From Terriglobia bacterium (GTDB lineage Bacteria; Acidobacteriota; Terriglobia; Terriglobales; Acidobacteriaceae), in the NCBI GenBank assembly GCA_020073215.1, contig JAIQFO010000002.1, forward strand, positions 62,001 to 126,000: a stretch of DNA of 64,000 nt, read 5' to 3'. Below, in pieces: positions 1 through 8,983 of this stretch. The position numbers and the translations under genes were made by a program. Within the stretch, counting starts at the first letter, position 1; every line of letters starts with the position of its first letter. Below the pieces are notes generated by a model. That model searched no databases and was not told where the DNA came from. It saw only the letters and a list, made by a program, of their open reading frames with translations.

Positions 1-1
1 G

Positions 2-1132
2 CGTTTCATCGTGCCGCTCAGCGGACGCACGGCCAAGGTTCTGGTCGTCGACCTCGACAACACGCTGTGGGGCGGCGTGATCGGCGAAGACGGTATGGCC
101 GGGATCAAAATCAGCGGCGAATATCCGGGCGCGGCCTATCAGGCCCTGCAACGCACCCTGCTCGATCTGACGCGCAAGGGAATTCTGCTCGCCGTCTGCA
201 GCAAAAACAATCTCGACGATGCCATGGAGGCGCTGGAGAAACATCCCGGAATGCTGGTACGCAAAAAGCATTTTGCGGCGATGCGAATTAACTGGACCGA
301 CAAGGCGCAGAATCTCCGCGAAATCGCACAGGAACTGAATGTCGGCGTCGATGCGCTCGCCTTCCTCGACGATAATCGTTTCGAGCGTGAGCAAGTTCGC
401 GCTGCGCTTCCCGAAGTTACGGTCATTGATCTTCCGCAGAATCCGCTTGAGTATGCGGCTGCCGTCAGAAATTGTGCGACCTTCGAGCGCCTCACCCTTT
501 CGGCCGAAGACCAGCAGCGCACTGAAATGTATGCGGCACAGAAGCAACGGGCCGGCGCCGAACAGAACTTCCAATCGAAAGAAGATTTCTTTGGTTTTCT
601 CGAGCAGGAAGCCGAACTCGAGCCCGTGTCGGAGCTGACGCTGGCGCGAGTCGCGCAACTGACACAGAAAACCAATCAGTTCAACCTGACCACCCGGCGT
701 TACACCGAGCCGCAGATCGCAGACATGGCAAAACAGCCCGAGTGGCACGTATATTCGATTCGGGTGCGGGATCGTTTCGGTGATCACGGGCTGGTCGGGG
801 TCGCAATCACGCACGACGAAGGCGAGCAGTGCGAAGTGGATACCTTTCTACTGAGTTGCCGCGTCATCGGAAGAACGATCGAAACGGCGCTTCTTGCGCA
901 TCTCGCCGAAAGCGCCGCCCAGCGGGGCTGCAAGCGCCTGGTGGGCTGGTTCCTGCCGACGAAGAAGAACGCTCCGGCGCGCGATTTCTACCAGCAGCAC
1001 GGCTTCACGCGGCAGCAAACCAACGGCACCGGTTCACTGTGGACGCTCAGCCTGAACCGTTCCACGCTGCGCTGCCCCGATTGGATTAAGGTAAACAGGA
1101 CCGTGGACGCTATCTCCGGAGGAAAGAATTGA
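2..1132 (+). CDS. FkbH-like HAD-family glyceryl/acyl transferase (5' end outside window)
   Basis: The reading frame is open to the left edge, so this is the C-terminal part of a longer protein. A HAD-type phosphatase motif DLDNTLWGG lies near the start, a second acidic motif FLDDNRFER follows, and the FkbH signature SCRVIGRTIE is about 280 residues in, within a GNAT-like C-terminal domain. FkbH proteins load a glyceryl group from 1,3-bisphosphoglycerate onto an acyl carrier protein (family knowledge). The next gene is an ACP whose TTG start overlaps this stop codon (ATTGA), so the pair is translationally coupled. In this polysaccharide neighbourhood the product probably feeds decoration of a surface polymer rather than a polyketide; that is inference. 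The N-terminal SGNH-like part usual in the family cannot be seen. Confidence 0.9.
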   Translation, partial: RFIVPLSGRTAKVLVVDLDNTLWGGVIGEDGMAGIKISGEYPGAAYQALQRTLLDLTRKGILLAVCSKNNLDDAMEALEKHPGMLVRKKHFAAMRINWTDKAQNLREIAQELNVGVDALAFLDDNRFEREQVRAALPEVTVIDLPQNPLEYAAAVRNCATFERLTLSAEDQQRTEMYAAQKQRAGAEQNFQSKEDFFGFLEQEAELEPVSELTLARVAQLTQKTNQFNLTTRRYTEPQIADMAKQPEWHVYSIRVRDRFGDHGLVGVAITHDEGEQCEVDTFLLSCRVIGRTIETALLAHLAESAAQRGCKRLVGWFLPTKKNAPARDFYQQHGFTRQQTNGTGSLWTLSLNRSTLRCPDWIKVNRTVDAISGGKN

Positions 1133-1377
1133 CAGCCAGCACGTTTGAGCGGGTGCGCAACATCGCCAGCGATATTTTCGGCGTTCGAGCCGATAGCATC
1201 ACGGCGGAGTCTTCGCCGGAAACGATCGAGACTTGGGATTCCATGCAGCATCTGAACCTGGTTCTCGCCATCGAAGAAACGTTCGGAGTACAGCTCGAGC
1301 CTGAAGACATCGAGCAGATGAAGAACATCGGCGCGGTTGCGGCGCTGGTCGAGAAGCTGCAATCGGCGGCGCGCTGA
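1129..1377 (+). CDS. acyl carrier protein
   Basis: An 82-residue acidic helical protein of normal ACP length. The phosphopantetheine attachment serine is Ser38 in the motif WDSMQHLNL (the usual form is DSL). The start is a TTG at 1129 with a strong ribosome site GGAGGAAAG at 1118-1126, and it overlaps the stop of the upstream FkbH-like gene by four bases. It is the likely carrier for the glyceryl or acyl unit made by that enzyme. It is not the housekeeping fatty-acid ACP, because no fab genes are nearby. Confidence 0.92.
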   Translation: MTASTFERVRNIASDIFGVRADSITAESSPETIETWDSMQHLNLVLAIEETFGVQLEPEDIEQMKNIGAVAALVEKLQSAAR

Positions 1378-1405
1378 TGCATTGAAATTGTCATTCTGAT
1401 TCAAT

Positions 1406-1482
1406 TGTCATTCTGAGCGAAGCAAAGGACCTGCTGCTTGCCGACGCAGAAAAGCAGGTCCTTCGCTTCGCTCAGGATGACA
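1406..1482. repeat. long inverted repeat (REP-like hairpin)
   Basis: Two 30-base arms, 1406-1435 and 1453-1482, are reverse complements with only two mismatches, around a 17-base loop. The arm contains CTGAGCGAAGC followed by AAGGACCTGCT. It lies in the gap after the ACP gene. Degenerate related sequence (CCTGAGC...GAAGGACCT) recurs at about 56695-56732. Transcribed, it would form a very stable hairpin, but no T-run follows, so it looks like an interspersed palindromic element rather than a simple terminator. Confidence 0.8.
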
Positions 1483-1511
1483 AAGTTCGGGGAAGTTTCC
1501 ACCCTTCATAC

Positions 1512-2642
1512 ATGGCCATCGTCATTCAGCCCTATCGTGCCGAGCACGAGCCCGCGGTTGCGGAGTTCAATGAGCGCCTCCGGCAAGGGGGCGAAGACGA
1601 GAACATGGTGTTCTACCGCTGGTCCGAGCCGCGCTGGCTGCCGCGTCTGGCGGATTCGCGAAGCTACAACGAATTTTTCGTCGCCGTCGATGACCGAATC
1701 GTGCGCGGCGGCTACGCGCTCAAAACCCAGGAATTCTTTTTCCCCGACGGCCAGATTCGCACCATCGGTTACTATCACCATCCCCTCTCGGAGGGCATCG
1801 TCAACAAGGCTCACGCCATCGTGGGCACGCTGCTGCTGCGCGACGCGATGCAGCGCGCCCCGCTCCTCTACTGTCTCGGCATGGGCGGATACGAAAATCC
1901 GTTGCCGCAGATGCTGGTTCGTCTGGGATGGACGCATTGCCTGGTGCCGTTCTTCTTTCGGGTCGTAAATCCTTCGCGCTTTCTCAGAAACATGCAGACG
2001 CTGCGTTCGTCGCCTGCGCGAAAGTTTCTGCTGAACCTCGCGGCCTACAGCGGCGGCGGATGGGCTGGCTCAAAGCTGTTCCAGAGTTATCGCGCTCTAG
2101 GGGCGCCCCGGCCGCTCCCAGCCGAGTGCTGCGAGATCGCAAGCTTCGAATCTGAAGCGGAGGGCTTGCAGTCTCTCTGGGATCAGGCGCGTCACAGTTG
2201 CTCGTTCATGGCGGTTCGAGATGCGGAGGCGTTGCGCACCCTGTATCCCCCGGCGCAAGCGCATCTCACGCGCCTGATGATAAGACGCAACGGCTCGGCC
2301 ATAGGATGGGCGGTGGTTGGCGAACGCCGCAAGGACGCGAAATACGGCAACCTGCGCGTCGGATCGGTCGTCGATTGCTTTGCACTTCCGGGAGAATTAT
2401 TTTCGGTGGTGCGTGCCGCCACCAAGACACTGGAGCGGCAAGGTTTCGATTTGATCCTCAGCAATCAGAGTCACCACACGTGGTGCGAGGCGTTCAAGGC
2501 CGCGGGTTACCTGGCAGGACCATCCAATTTTCTTTTCGCCGCATCGAAAAAGCTGGCGGAATTCCTGGCCCCGTTTGAAGAAGTGCGTCCGCGAATGCAC
2601 TTGACGCGAGCAGACGGCGATGGCCTACCGCGTAACTTCTGA
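1512..2642 (+). CDS. GNAT-like acyltransferase of unknown substrate
   Basis: A 376-residue soluble protein that reads as a GNAT-fold protein. An N-terminal GNAT-like half (about residues 1-160) contains FFVAVDDRIVRGGYALK and a hydrophobic strand before MGGYENPLPQMLVRLGW. A second half contains a further GNAT-like segment ending in QSHHTWCEAFKAAGY. The tandem layout resembles putative acyltransferases of polysaccharide clusters. The ATG at 1512 has only a weak upstream purine run. It follows FkbH and the ACP in the same direction, so it could take the ACP-bound acyl group as donor; that is inference. Confidence 0.75.
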   Translation: MAIVIQPYRAEHEPAVAEFNERLRQGGEDENMVFYRWSEPRWLPRLADSRSYNEFFVAVDDRIVRGGYALKTQEFFFPDGQIRTIGYYHHPLSEGIVNKAHAIVGTLLLRDAMQRAPLLYCLGMGGYENPLPQMLVRLGWTHCLVPFFFRVVNPSRFLRNMQTLRSSPARKFLLNLAAYSGGGWAGSKLFQSYRALGAPRPLPAECCEIASFESEAEGLQSLWDQARHSCSFMAVRDAEALRTLYPPAQAHLTRLMIRRNGSAIGWAVVGERRKDAKYGNLRVGSVVDCFALPGELFSVVRAATKTLERQGFDLILSNQSHHTWCEAFKAAGYLAGPSNFLFAASKKLAEFLAPFEEVRPRMHLTRADGDGLPRNF

Positions 2643-2661
2643 TCCGAGAAGCTTGCTCTTG

Positions 2662-3528
2662 TCAGTGCTCTCCCACCGAGGATGACGCTGGGCTGACTGC
2701 CTCTGTACTCAACGCATACCCGAGATTCTTCATAACCTGTCCCCATTCCTTTTCAATCAGCAAGGCGGACTCTGCAGGAAGGTCCGTGCGCCATCCACCG
2801 GACGAGGCCTTGCGGACAAATGGCTTGTCGCGCCGGGTATCCCGGGTTTGTACCCACTTGCCCCCCTGTTCTTGTTCCAGCTTGCGCATGCGGTCCGCGG
2901 AGCTAAGCTCCTCCGCGCGGGCCAGCCTCTCCGCCGCCGGTTCAAAACCCAATAGCGCAGCCACCTTGGCCAGTTGTAGTTTCACATCCGCGATCAGATC
3001 TTCATACCGCAACAGAAGGAATCCGCGGTGCCCCTCGCGGGTGCTTAGCCAACTGGTCACATGGTCTCCCCACGATCCCAGCCTGGCCAAATACGAAAAT
3101 TCAGACGCCATCCACCGAGGCACGAATTTCTCGATCGGATACGCGTCTCCCATCGAGCGTTTCTTCATCTCCCAGTGATAATTGGATACTGCCACGTCTC
3201 GCGGGTCGCGCACGATGTAAATGACCCGCCGATAGCGAGGGTCAAAGCACTCGTGGCTCTTCAGAATTCGAGGGCGTGGCAAATTACGCAGTGTGCGGTC
3301 GGAATGCTTGTACATGTCCGGTACCAACCGCTCCACATTCAGAAAGTTGACCTCCTCCTGCGGGTGCACCAGATTGCCGATGAGGAATCGGGCCCAGGTG
3401 TTCCCAGACCGTGGATACGAGGTCAGGAAGACGTCATCGGGAAAAATCGTAATGTCTCGTTCGATCCTCAACCGCCGGAAAAGCACATCGCTGACGCGAG
3501 AGATGTGCTTTAATCCCTTCGTGATCAT
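2662..3528 (-). CDS. PAPS-dependent sulfotransferase
   Basis: A 288-residue protein of typical cytosolic sulfotransferase length. The 5'-phosphosulfate loop TSYPRSGNTW is at residues 36-45, a likely catalytic histidine is His92 in LKSHE, and the 3'-phosphate-binding motif YIVRDPRDVAVS is at about 104-115. A nucleotide-contact segment near the C-terminus (RKASSGGWR) resembles the family's RKG..GDW. The start at 3528 has a clear GGAGGG six bases upstream. It is convergent with the GNAT gene. In this cluster it most likely sulfates a sugar or lipid-linked glycan, but the acceptor cannot be read from sequence. Confidence 0.92.
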   Translation of the reverse strand: MITKGLKHISRVSDVLFRRLRIERDITIFPDDVFLTSYPRSGNTWARFLIGNLVHPQEEVNFLNVERLVPDMYKHSDRTLRNLPRPRILKSHECFDPRYRRVIYIVRDPRDVAVSNYHWEMKKRSMGDAYPIEKFVPRWMASEFSYLARLGSWGDHVTSWLSTREGHRGFLLLRYEDLIADVKLQLAKVAALLGFEPAAERLARAEELSSADRMRKLEQEQGGKWVQTRDTRRDKPFVRKASSGGWRTDLPAESALLIEKEWGQVMKNLGYALSTEAVSPASSSVGEH

Positions 3529-3662
3529 CTACATCCCTCCGAAAATCATCGCGGTAAGACAGACACCCAGGCTTTGCACAGTGGCACCCCGCCACATCCG
3601 TCTCCGACTAAACTACCATGCCCCCACTTCCTGCGAGTTCCACGCTTGACGCTTCCCCTCAG

Positions 3663-4694
3663 TTATCCTTCGGCGGGACCGTGTTCGGCGCCGGAACGGT
3701 TGCCTTGCAGCCATCCGAGAAACTTTTGTTTACGCGCAAACATGTTGCGAGCTTCGTTGCGCAACTTGCCCACAATGCGATAGCGAGACTTGGTAAACCA
3801 CGGGACGCGATGTGGCTTGCATCCATACTTTTCTTTATAAGTACCTTCGCCGCCCCAATCGAAAATTGCGACGCCGCGCTTTTTCCAGTAACGCATGGCG
3901 TACCAGTGGCAGGCCTCGTTGGGGCGCAAGCTCTGATGGGCGCGGAAGCTGGCGTTGCCCCAGAACTCGGCGATCTGGTTGAAGCCGGGATAGATTCCGG
4001 TGGCGATGCACTTCCCTTCCGGGTCGCGCGCGCGCAACAGCAAAATGTTGCCGGCGGGCTCGACGTTGCGGACCAGGGCGCGGACTCGCTCCACGGAATA
4101 AGTGGGGACCAGGGACTGTTTGGCGAAGACATCTTTGAGCTGCTCGTAGTATTCGTCGGCGAAAGCGAGGTCGTGGGCCTCTTCGATCTTGAGGCCGCTT
4201 TTGTCCGCCTTGCGAATGCAGCGGCGGCAGGCGCTTTCCATGCCATTGAACAACTCTTCTTCCGTGCGCGTCAGGTCGGTGCGATAGGACGCGTAGTACT
4301 CCGTATTGAATCCTGCGGTTTCACCGTCTTCGAAGGTGAAGTTGGGATCGGAGACTTCGAGATGCATGCACTTGAGATCGTCCCAGGCAAACTTTTCCAG
4401 GGCTTCGAGAGCGGCGCGGCGCGGGACGCCGGGATTGAGATTGAAGCCGATATAAGGAGTCGTCCATCCGGGGAACGAACTGCCCAGAACCTTCATACCA
4501 AACTTCGAAAACGAGAGTCCGGTGAAGTATCCGAGGATCTCGTTCGACTCGCGGAGTTCGGCGAGCACGGGATGGGCGTTCTGCGACTCGGCGACAAATT
4601 GCATCCACTCGCGCGTCTGGAAGACGGTGCGGTCAGCGAATCGGTCGAGGCGCTTCCAGTCGGCGGCTTTGATGTCGATGGGATAAAACTTCAT
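3663..4694 (-). CDS. FemAB-like GNAT acyltransferase
   Basis: A 343-residue protein with a tandem GNAT/FemAB layout. The N-terminal half includes FQTREWMQFVAES, the usual 'x-x-W..F' opening of these proteins. The C-terminal half ends with FDWGGEGTYKEKYGCKP, matching the family's FK.xFG signature. FemAB-type proteins transfer amino acids or acyl groups. In exosortase-linked polysaccharide loci such proteins are common and their substrate is unknown. No membrane segment is seen. It runs in the same direction as the sulfotransferase (gap 134 bases) and the dehydrogenase upstream (gap 112 bases holding a hairpin). Confidence 0.85.
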   Translation of the reverse strand: MKFYPIDIKAADWKRLDRFADRTVFQTREWMQFVAESQNAHPVLAELRESNEILGYFTGLSFSKFGMKVLGSSFPGWTTPYIGFNLNPGVPRRAALEALEKFAWDDLKCMHLEVSDPNFTFEDGETAGFNTEYYASYRTDLTRTEEELFNGMESACRRCIRKADKSGLKIEEAHDLAFADEYYEQLKDVFAKQSLVPTYSVERVRALVRNVEPAGNILLLRARDPEGKCIATGIYPGFNQIAEFWGNASFRAHQSLRPNEACHWYAMRYWKKRGVAIFDWGGEGTYKEKYGCKPHRVPWFTKSRYRIVGKLRNEARNMFARKQKFLGWLQGNRSGAEHGPAEG

Positions 4695-4727
4695 TTCTTT
4701 TCTTGCAGCATCGTTAACTTTCGTCTG

Positions 4728-4786
4728 TAGAGACGGGGCTTGCCCCGTCTCACTGCCGGCGGAGACGCAGCAATCCGCGTCTCTAC
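4728..4786. repeat. nested palindromic repeat between the FemAB-like and dehydrogenase genes
   Basis: A perfect hairpin AGACGGGGC-TT-GCCCCGTCT lies at 4731-4750, and outer arms GTAGAGACG (4728-4736) and CGTCTCTAC (4778-4786) can also pair. The alternative pairings and lack of coding potential mark it as an interspersed palindromic unit. On the minus strand it lies between the dehydrogenase stop and the FemAB-like start, where it might attenuate readthrough. Confidence 0.7.
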
Positions 4787-4806
4787 GGATAATGTCCCGC
4801 TAACTC

Positions 4807-6132
4807 TTACCAGCAAATCCCCTCGTACTTCCCCACGCCTTCCGGACGGCGCGCCTTATCGAGATGAATGAGGTCTATCACAATCTGCTCGGGACGAAGA
4901 TACTTGGCGAGCTGATCCTTGCTTGCCGATTTGTTTCCGAGGATCACAACTTCGGCGGTACGCAGTGTTTCCTCGAGGTCGGCCGAGAGCACCGATCCGA
5001 TATGCGGAATGACTTCTTCGATGTACTGGCGATTGGCGCCGGCGAGGCGGCCCATGGAGACATCCTCGTCCCAGACCCTGACTTCGAGGCCCTCGCCCAT
5101 GAGGCGCTTGATCAACTGCACCTGCGGGCTCTCGCGCAGATCGTCGGTGCCGGCTTTGAAGCTCAGGCCGAGCTGCGCAATTTTCTTTTTGCCGGTACTC
5201 ATCACCATTTCCAGGGCGCGATCGACGTGCTCGGCGTTGCTTGGCATCAGCGATTCGAGCAAGGGAAGCTTGAGATCAAGTTCCTTGGCCTTGTAGGTAA
5301 TGGCGCGCAGATCTTTCGGAAGACAGGAACCACCGAAGGCGAAACCCGGGGAAAGATAGGCGGGAGAAATATTCAGCTTGGTGTCAGAGGTAAAAATCTT
5401 GGTAACCGCCTGTGCGTCGACCCCGAGATGCTTGCACATGGTTCCCATTTCGTTGGCGAACCCGACTTTCACTGCGTGATAGCAATTGGAAAAATACTTG
5501 ACCATCTCGGCGACCGGAATGGTCGTCTCATAAAGCGCGCCGGGAGTGTTCTTATACAGTTCGCGCAGCGGTGCAAGGTGGTTGGTGTCGCTCGCTCCGA
5601 GAATGGTGTAGGGCGGATTGAGGAAGTCGGCGACCGCGCTGCCTTCGCGCATGAACTCCGGGTTATAGCAGACGGTGAAATCCCGGCCGCACTTCTTGCC
5701 GCTTTCTTTTTCGAGGGTGGGAAGCACGACGGTTTCGGTGGTTCCGGGCAGCACCGTGCTGCGCAGAACAAAAACGTGCGCCGATTTCTTCTGGCGAATG
5801 GCGGCGCCGATTTCCCGGGCAACGTGCTCGATGTGGCTGAGATCGAGCTTGCCATTTTTCAGGCTGGGCGTTCCAACGCAGACAAACGAAACTTCGGAGT
5901 TCAGCACGGCTGCCGTGGCGTCGGTGGTCGCGCGCAGGAGGCCGGCGCGGTGGGCTTCGGCGACCATTTCGCTCATGCGCGCTTCGATGATTGGGGTGCG
6001 GCCGGAATCCATCGTCTCAACCTTGGCGCGGCTGACGTCGACACCAATAACTTTGTGACCCATGGAGGCGAAACAGGCGGCGGAGACGGAGCCGACATAT
6101 CCCAACCCAAAAATGCTAACCGACAAACCCAA
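4807..6132 (-). CDS. UDP-glucose/GDP-mannose 6-dehydrogenase (AlgD-like)
   Basis: Oxidises a nucleotide sugar to the uronic acid with two NAD+. The N-terminal Rossmann motif GLGYVG lies at residues 9-14, STVLPGTT and YNPEFMREGSA follow, and the catalytic cysteine (about residue 270) is in PGFAFGGSCLPKD, the form seen in AlgD-type GDP-mannose dehydrogenases rather than the FGGSCFPKD of many UDP-glucose enzymes. I chose the TTG at 6132 because AGGAGAG lies six bases upstream; an in-frame TTG at 6150 precedes that ribosome site. Length (about 440 aa) is normal. The gene is divergent from the heparinase-like gene. It supplies uronic acid precursors for the local polysaccharide; the choice of sugar is inference. 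Confidence 0.93.
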   Translation of the reverse strand: MGLSVSIFGLGYVGSVSAACFASMGHKVIGVDVSRAKVETMDSGRTPIIEARMSEMVAEAHRAGLLRATTDATAAVLNSEVSFVCVGTPSLKNGKLDLSHIEHVAREIGAAIRQKKSAHVFVLRSTVLPGTTETVVLPTLEKESGKKCGRDFTVCYNPEFMREGSAVADFLNPPYTILGASDTNHLAPLRELYKNTPGALYETTIPVAEMVKYFSNCYHAVKVGFANEMGTMCKHLGVDAQAVTKIFTSDTKLNISPAYLSPGFAFGGSCLPKDLRAITYKAKELDLKLPLLESLMPSNAEHVDRALEMVMSTGKKKIAQLGLSFKAGTDDLRESPQVQLIKRLMGEGLEVRVWDEDVSMGRLAGANRQYIEEVIPHIGSVLSADLEETLRTAEVVILGNKSASKDQLAKYLRPEQIVIDLIHLDKARRPEGVGKYEGICW

Positions 6133-6514
6133 AGTGAACTCTCCTGGCAATCAAGTATCTGGGACACTGGCCCGCCACATACATTTTCAGGACGGCTGTT
6201 GGAACTGTACCAGCCCTCTGTAAGGCGATAGCAAACCATTCTCCATTGGGGCCCGGACTCGCGTCCAAGGTTGACAATAATCCTCGTGGCCTCAACAATT
6301 TACGGAATATTCCTGATGGCTATCCTCGGCTGATCGCCGCCTAGGGCAAAAGTGGACAACTATTTTCCACCCGGTGGAACTGCAATGGGTCAAATTGTCC
6401 ACAGCACAATCGTAGCGCGGCGGGCGGGCATTGGTCAGGGGTAGGAACCGGCGAGGATAACAACGGTAACCGGTAAGGCGAGGGCGGCCATTTCCACATG
6501 TAAGATAAGAACCT
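6133..6514. other. divergent intergenic region with a possible promoter
   Basis: These 382 bases separate the minus-strand dehydrogenase from the plus-strand heparinase-like gene. A plausible plus-strand promoter is TTGACA (6271-6276), a 17-base spacer and AACAAT (6294-6299), which would give a leader of about 200 bases. I see no convincing small ORF or strong terminator here. Confidence 0.4.
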
Positions 6515-8983
6515 GTGGCTAATCGATGGCAAAGCAAGCTGGCGCGCCTATCCCGGATGGACTGGAAAGAAGTGCGGGTGCGCGTGGGGCAGGAACTGCA
6601 CAAGCAGAGCGATCTGCTCAAACACCGGATGGGCGCGCACGCCGGGGCGGTGCGGCTGAATGCAGATTCGGCGGCCCGGCCGGGGCAATTCTTCTTTTCT
6701 GGCAGCGAAATTTCAGAGCGCGTGGAATTGTTGCGCAAACATCTACCCAATGAAGCGGCCGGAATTCTGCTCGAGGCCGACGAGATATGCGGCCATCGTT
6801 TTCGCCTGCTGGGCTATGAAAATCTTGACTTCACGCTTGCCTCTGGCGGTGGAAATTTCAAAGACGTCGATCTTAAGGAAATCGACTGGCATCTCGATCC
6901 GGTGCACGGCAAGCGTGCGCCGCTCGGTCCATGGTTCAAGATTCCTTTTCTCAACTTCGCGGTGGTGGGTGACCACAAAGTCACATGGGAATTAAACCGG
7001 CACCAGCATCTGGTAACGCTGGCCAAGGCGCAATTGCTGAGCGGGGATAACAATGACAAGTACGTTCGCGAACTGATCTCGCTATGGCGCAGCTGGATCA
7101 GGGCGAATCCGTATCCGCTGGGAATCAACTGGGGAAGCACACTGGAGGTTGCGTTCCGCAGCTTGTCGTGGATCTGGGTGGACCAGTTGCTGACGGGAAC
7201 GGCGGAATGCGCGGATCTTCTCTCCGAGTTCCGTTCGGAATTGGTGCCTGCGCTTGCCTTTCACGGGCGTTACATTGAGCGCTTTCTATCTACTTATTTT
7301 TCTCCGAATACCCATCTGCTGGGAGAAGCAGTCGCGCTGTTCTTTCTGGGCACTTTGTATCCGCAAATGCCGGGGGCGGCGCGCTGGAAGGAGTCCGGGT
7401 GGCAGATTGTGCTGCACGAGGCGGGGCGGCAGGTGCGTCCGGATGGCGTTTACTTTGAGCAATCGCTGCACTACCACGTTTATGCGCTCGACTTTTTTTT
7501 GTATGCGCGGTTGCTTGCGGCACGGAATGGAATGGACATTCCACCCGCGTATGACGCGGTACTCGGACGAATGCTGGATGTGGTGGCGGCGCTCGCGCAG
7601 GCGGGACCGGCGGAAGGCTTCGGCGACGATGATGGCGGGCGGTTATGGAATCCGCGGCGCAACCGGACAGAGCAGATGACGGACCCACTGGCGCTGGGCG
7701 CGGTGATGTATTCCGGGGAATTCTCCGCGGCACAACTTACGGAGGAAGCGATCTGGTTGTTTGGAAATCAGGCCCCACCGGAAATTTCGAAGTCACAAAC
7801 GAAACCCACGGCACGTTCCATCGCATTTCCCGACGGCGGGCTTTACGTGCTCGCGGATTCGCAGCCGTACGCACAGACGATGGTCGTGGACGCCGGCCCG
7901 CAGGGCGTGGGCCGCTCGGGGCACGGGCACGCCGACGCGCTCAGCCTGCGGCTCACCATGGATGGACGGCGCTGGCTGGTGGACTCAGGAAGCGGCGTCT
8001 ACATTGGGAAAGATCCGGCGGACCGGAACCGGTTTCGCGGAACCGGCGCGCACAACACGATGCGTGTGGACGGCGTCGACCAGGCGGTGGCGGATGAACC
8101 TTTCTCGTGGACAGACATTCCCACCCCGCAGGCGGAACACTGGATCGTGGGGAAAAGCTTCACTTACTTTGTGGGCAGTCACAATGGATATGCGCGTCTG
8201 GCGGATCCGGTTGTGCATCGGCGGCACGTACTGAAGATTGCGGGCGGTCTGTGGCTGGTACGCGACGTGGCGTCCGCACAAAAAAGCGCCCAAGCGAAAC
8301 ACGAACTGGAGATACGGTGGCACTTCGCGCCCGATCTAGACGCTCGAAGCACCGGCGCGGGAAGAGTGGAAGTATCCAAAGGTGGCGTTCGGTCCGGCGA
8401 ATCGATGTTGGTTCTGATGATGCCGGAAGAAACGGCCTGGCATACGGAAGTCAGCAAAACGCTCGTTTCGCCCTCGTACGGCGCTTTTCAGCCAGCGCCT
8501 TTGGTGCGATGTCATGCGCGCGTGCCGCTGCCGGCGGAGACGGCGACGGCGCTGGTACCTCGCTGGGCGGCAATTTCGCACGAGGGCAAACCGTCGATCG
8601 AACAACCCTTCGAACCACGATTCGTCAGCCTGGCGCAAGGGTCAGTCCAAGTCTACGAACTCGACGATCGTCAAAATAACCAAAGCCAGGGATTCTTTTT
8701 TGCGCTTGGGGAGAAGGCGTGGAGTTCCGGTCCGTGGTCGTCGGATGCGCGCATGCTGTATTGCCGCATCGAAAAAGAAAAACTTGCGCACCTGGTCGTG
8801 ATCGGCGGGACGTACGCCGCCTGGCAGGGGCAGACTTTGCTGAAAGCGGCAGGGCCCTCCGGCTTTTTCGAGTGGCGCGGGCGGGATGCAGTGATGAATG
8901 GGACGGCGGGCGAATTTTCGGTCACGTCTTTGTTTGCCGAGCTGACGAGCGAAGGTTCGTCACCCTATGCGGGGAAACGCTAA
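6515..8983 (+). CDS. heparinase II/III-family polysaccharide lyase
   Basis: An 822-residue protein. The N-terminal part (about 60-430) has the helical toroid signatures of the family (NPYPLGINWGSTLEVAFRSLSW, FSPNTHLLGEAVALF, LHEAGRQVRPDGVYFEQSLHYHVYALDF). A C-terminal beta-sandwich domain begins near residue 440, with the conserved GRSGHGHADALSL motif at about 467-479 and LVDSGSGVYIG after it. The start is GTG. No signal peptide is evident although the family often acts in the periplasm. The ATG of the asparagine-synthase gene follows its stop directly (TAAATG). In biosynthetic clusters such lyases may trim or edit the polymer; its target is unknown. Confidence 0.9.
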   Translation: MANRWQSKLARLSRMDWKEVRVRVGQELHKQSDLLKHRMGAHAGAVRLNADSAARPGQFFFSGSEISERVELLRKHLPNEAAGILLEADEICGHRFRLLGYENLDFTLASGGGNFKDVDLKEIDWHLDPVHGKRAPLGPWFKIPFLNFAVVGDHKVTWELNRHQHLVTLAKAQLLSGDNNDKYVRELISLWRSWIRANPYPLGINWGSTLEVAFRSLSWIWVDQLLTGTAECADLLSEFRSELVPALAFHGRYIERFLSTYFSPNTHLLGEAVALFFLGTLYPQMPGAARWKESGWQIVLHEAGRQVRPDGVYFEQSLHYHVYALDFFLYARLLAARNGMDIPPAYDAVLGRMLDVVAALAQAGPAEGFGDDDGGRLWNPRRNRTEQMTDPLALGAVMYSGEFSAAQLTEEAIWLFGNQAPPEISKSQTKPTARSIAFPDGGLYVLADSQPYAQTMVVDAGPQGVGRSGHGHADALSLRLTMDGRRWLVDSGSGVYIGKDPADRNRFRGTGAHNTMRVDGVDQAVADEPFSWTDIPTPQAEHWIVGKSFTYFVGSHNGYARLADPVVHRRHVLKIAGGLWLVRDVASAQKSAQAKHELEIRWHFAPDLDARSTGAGRVEVSKGGVRSGESMLVLMMPEETAWHTEVSKTLVSPSYGAFQPAPLVRCHARVPLPAETATALVPRWAAISHEGKPSIEQPFEPRFVSLAQGSVQVYELDDRQNNQSQGFFFALGEKAWSSGPWSSDARMLYCRIEKEKLAHLVVIGGTYAAWQGQTLLKAAGPSGFFEWRGRDAVMNGTAGEFSVTSLFAELTSEGSSPYAGKR

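Noticed and set aside
3618-4730. 370-codon plus-strand frame opposite the FemAB-like gene
   Set aside because: Composition typical of an antisense shadow (Gly/Val/Ala/Glu-rich) and no recognisable domain; the minus strand fits a known family.
4864-6231. Long plus-strand frame opposite the sugar-nucleotide dehydrogenase
   Set aside because: It is the mirror frame of a strongly conserved gene, with no domain and no ribosome site; high G+C keeps such antisense frames open.
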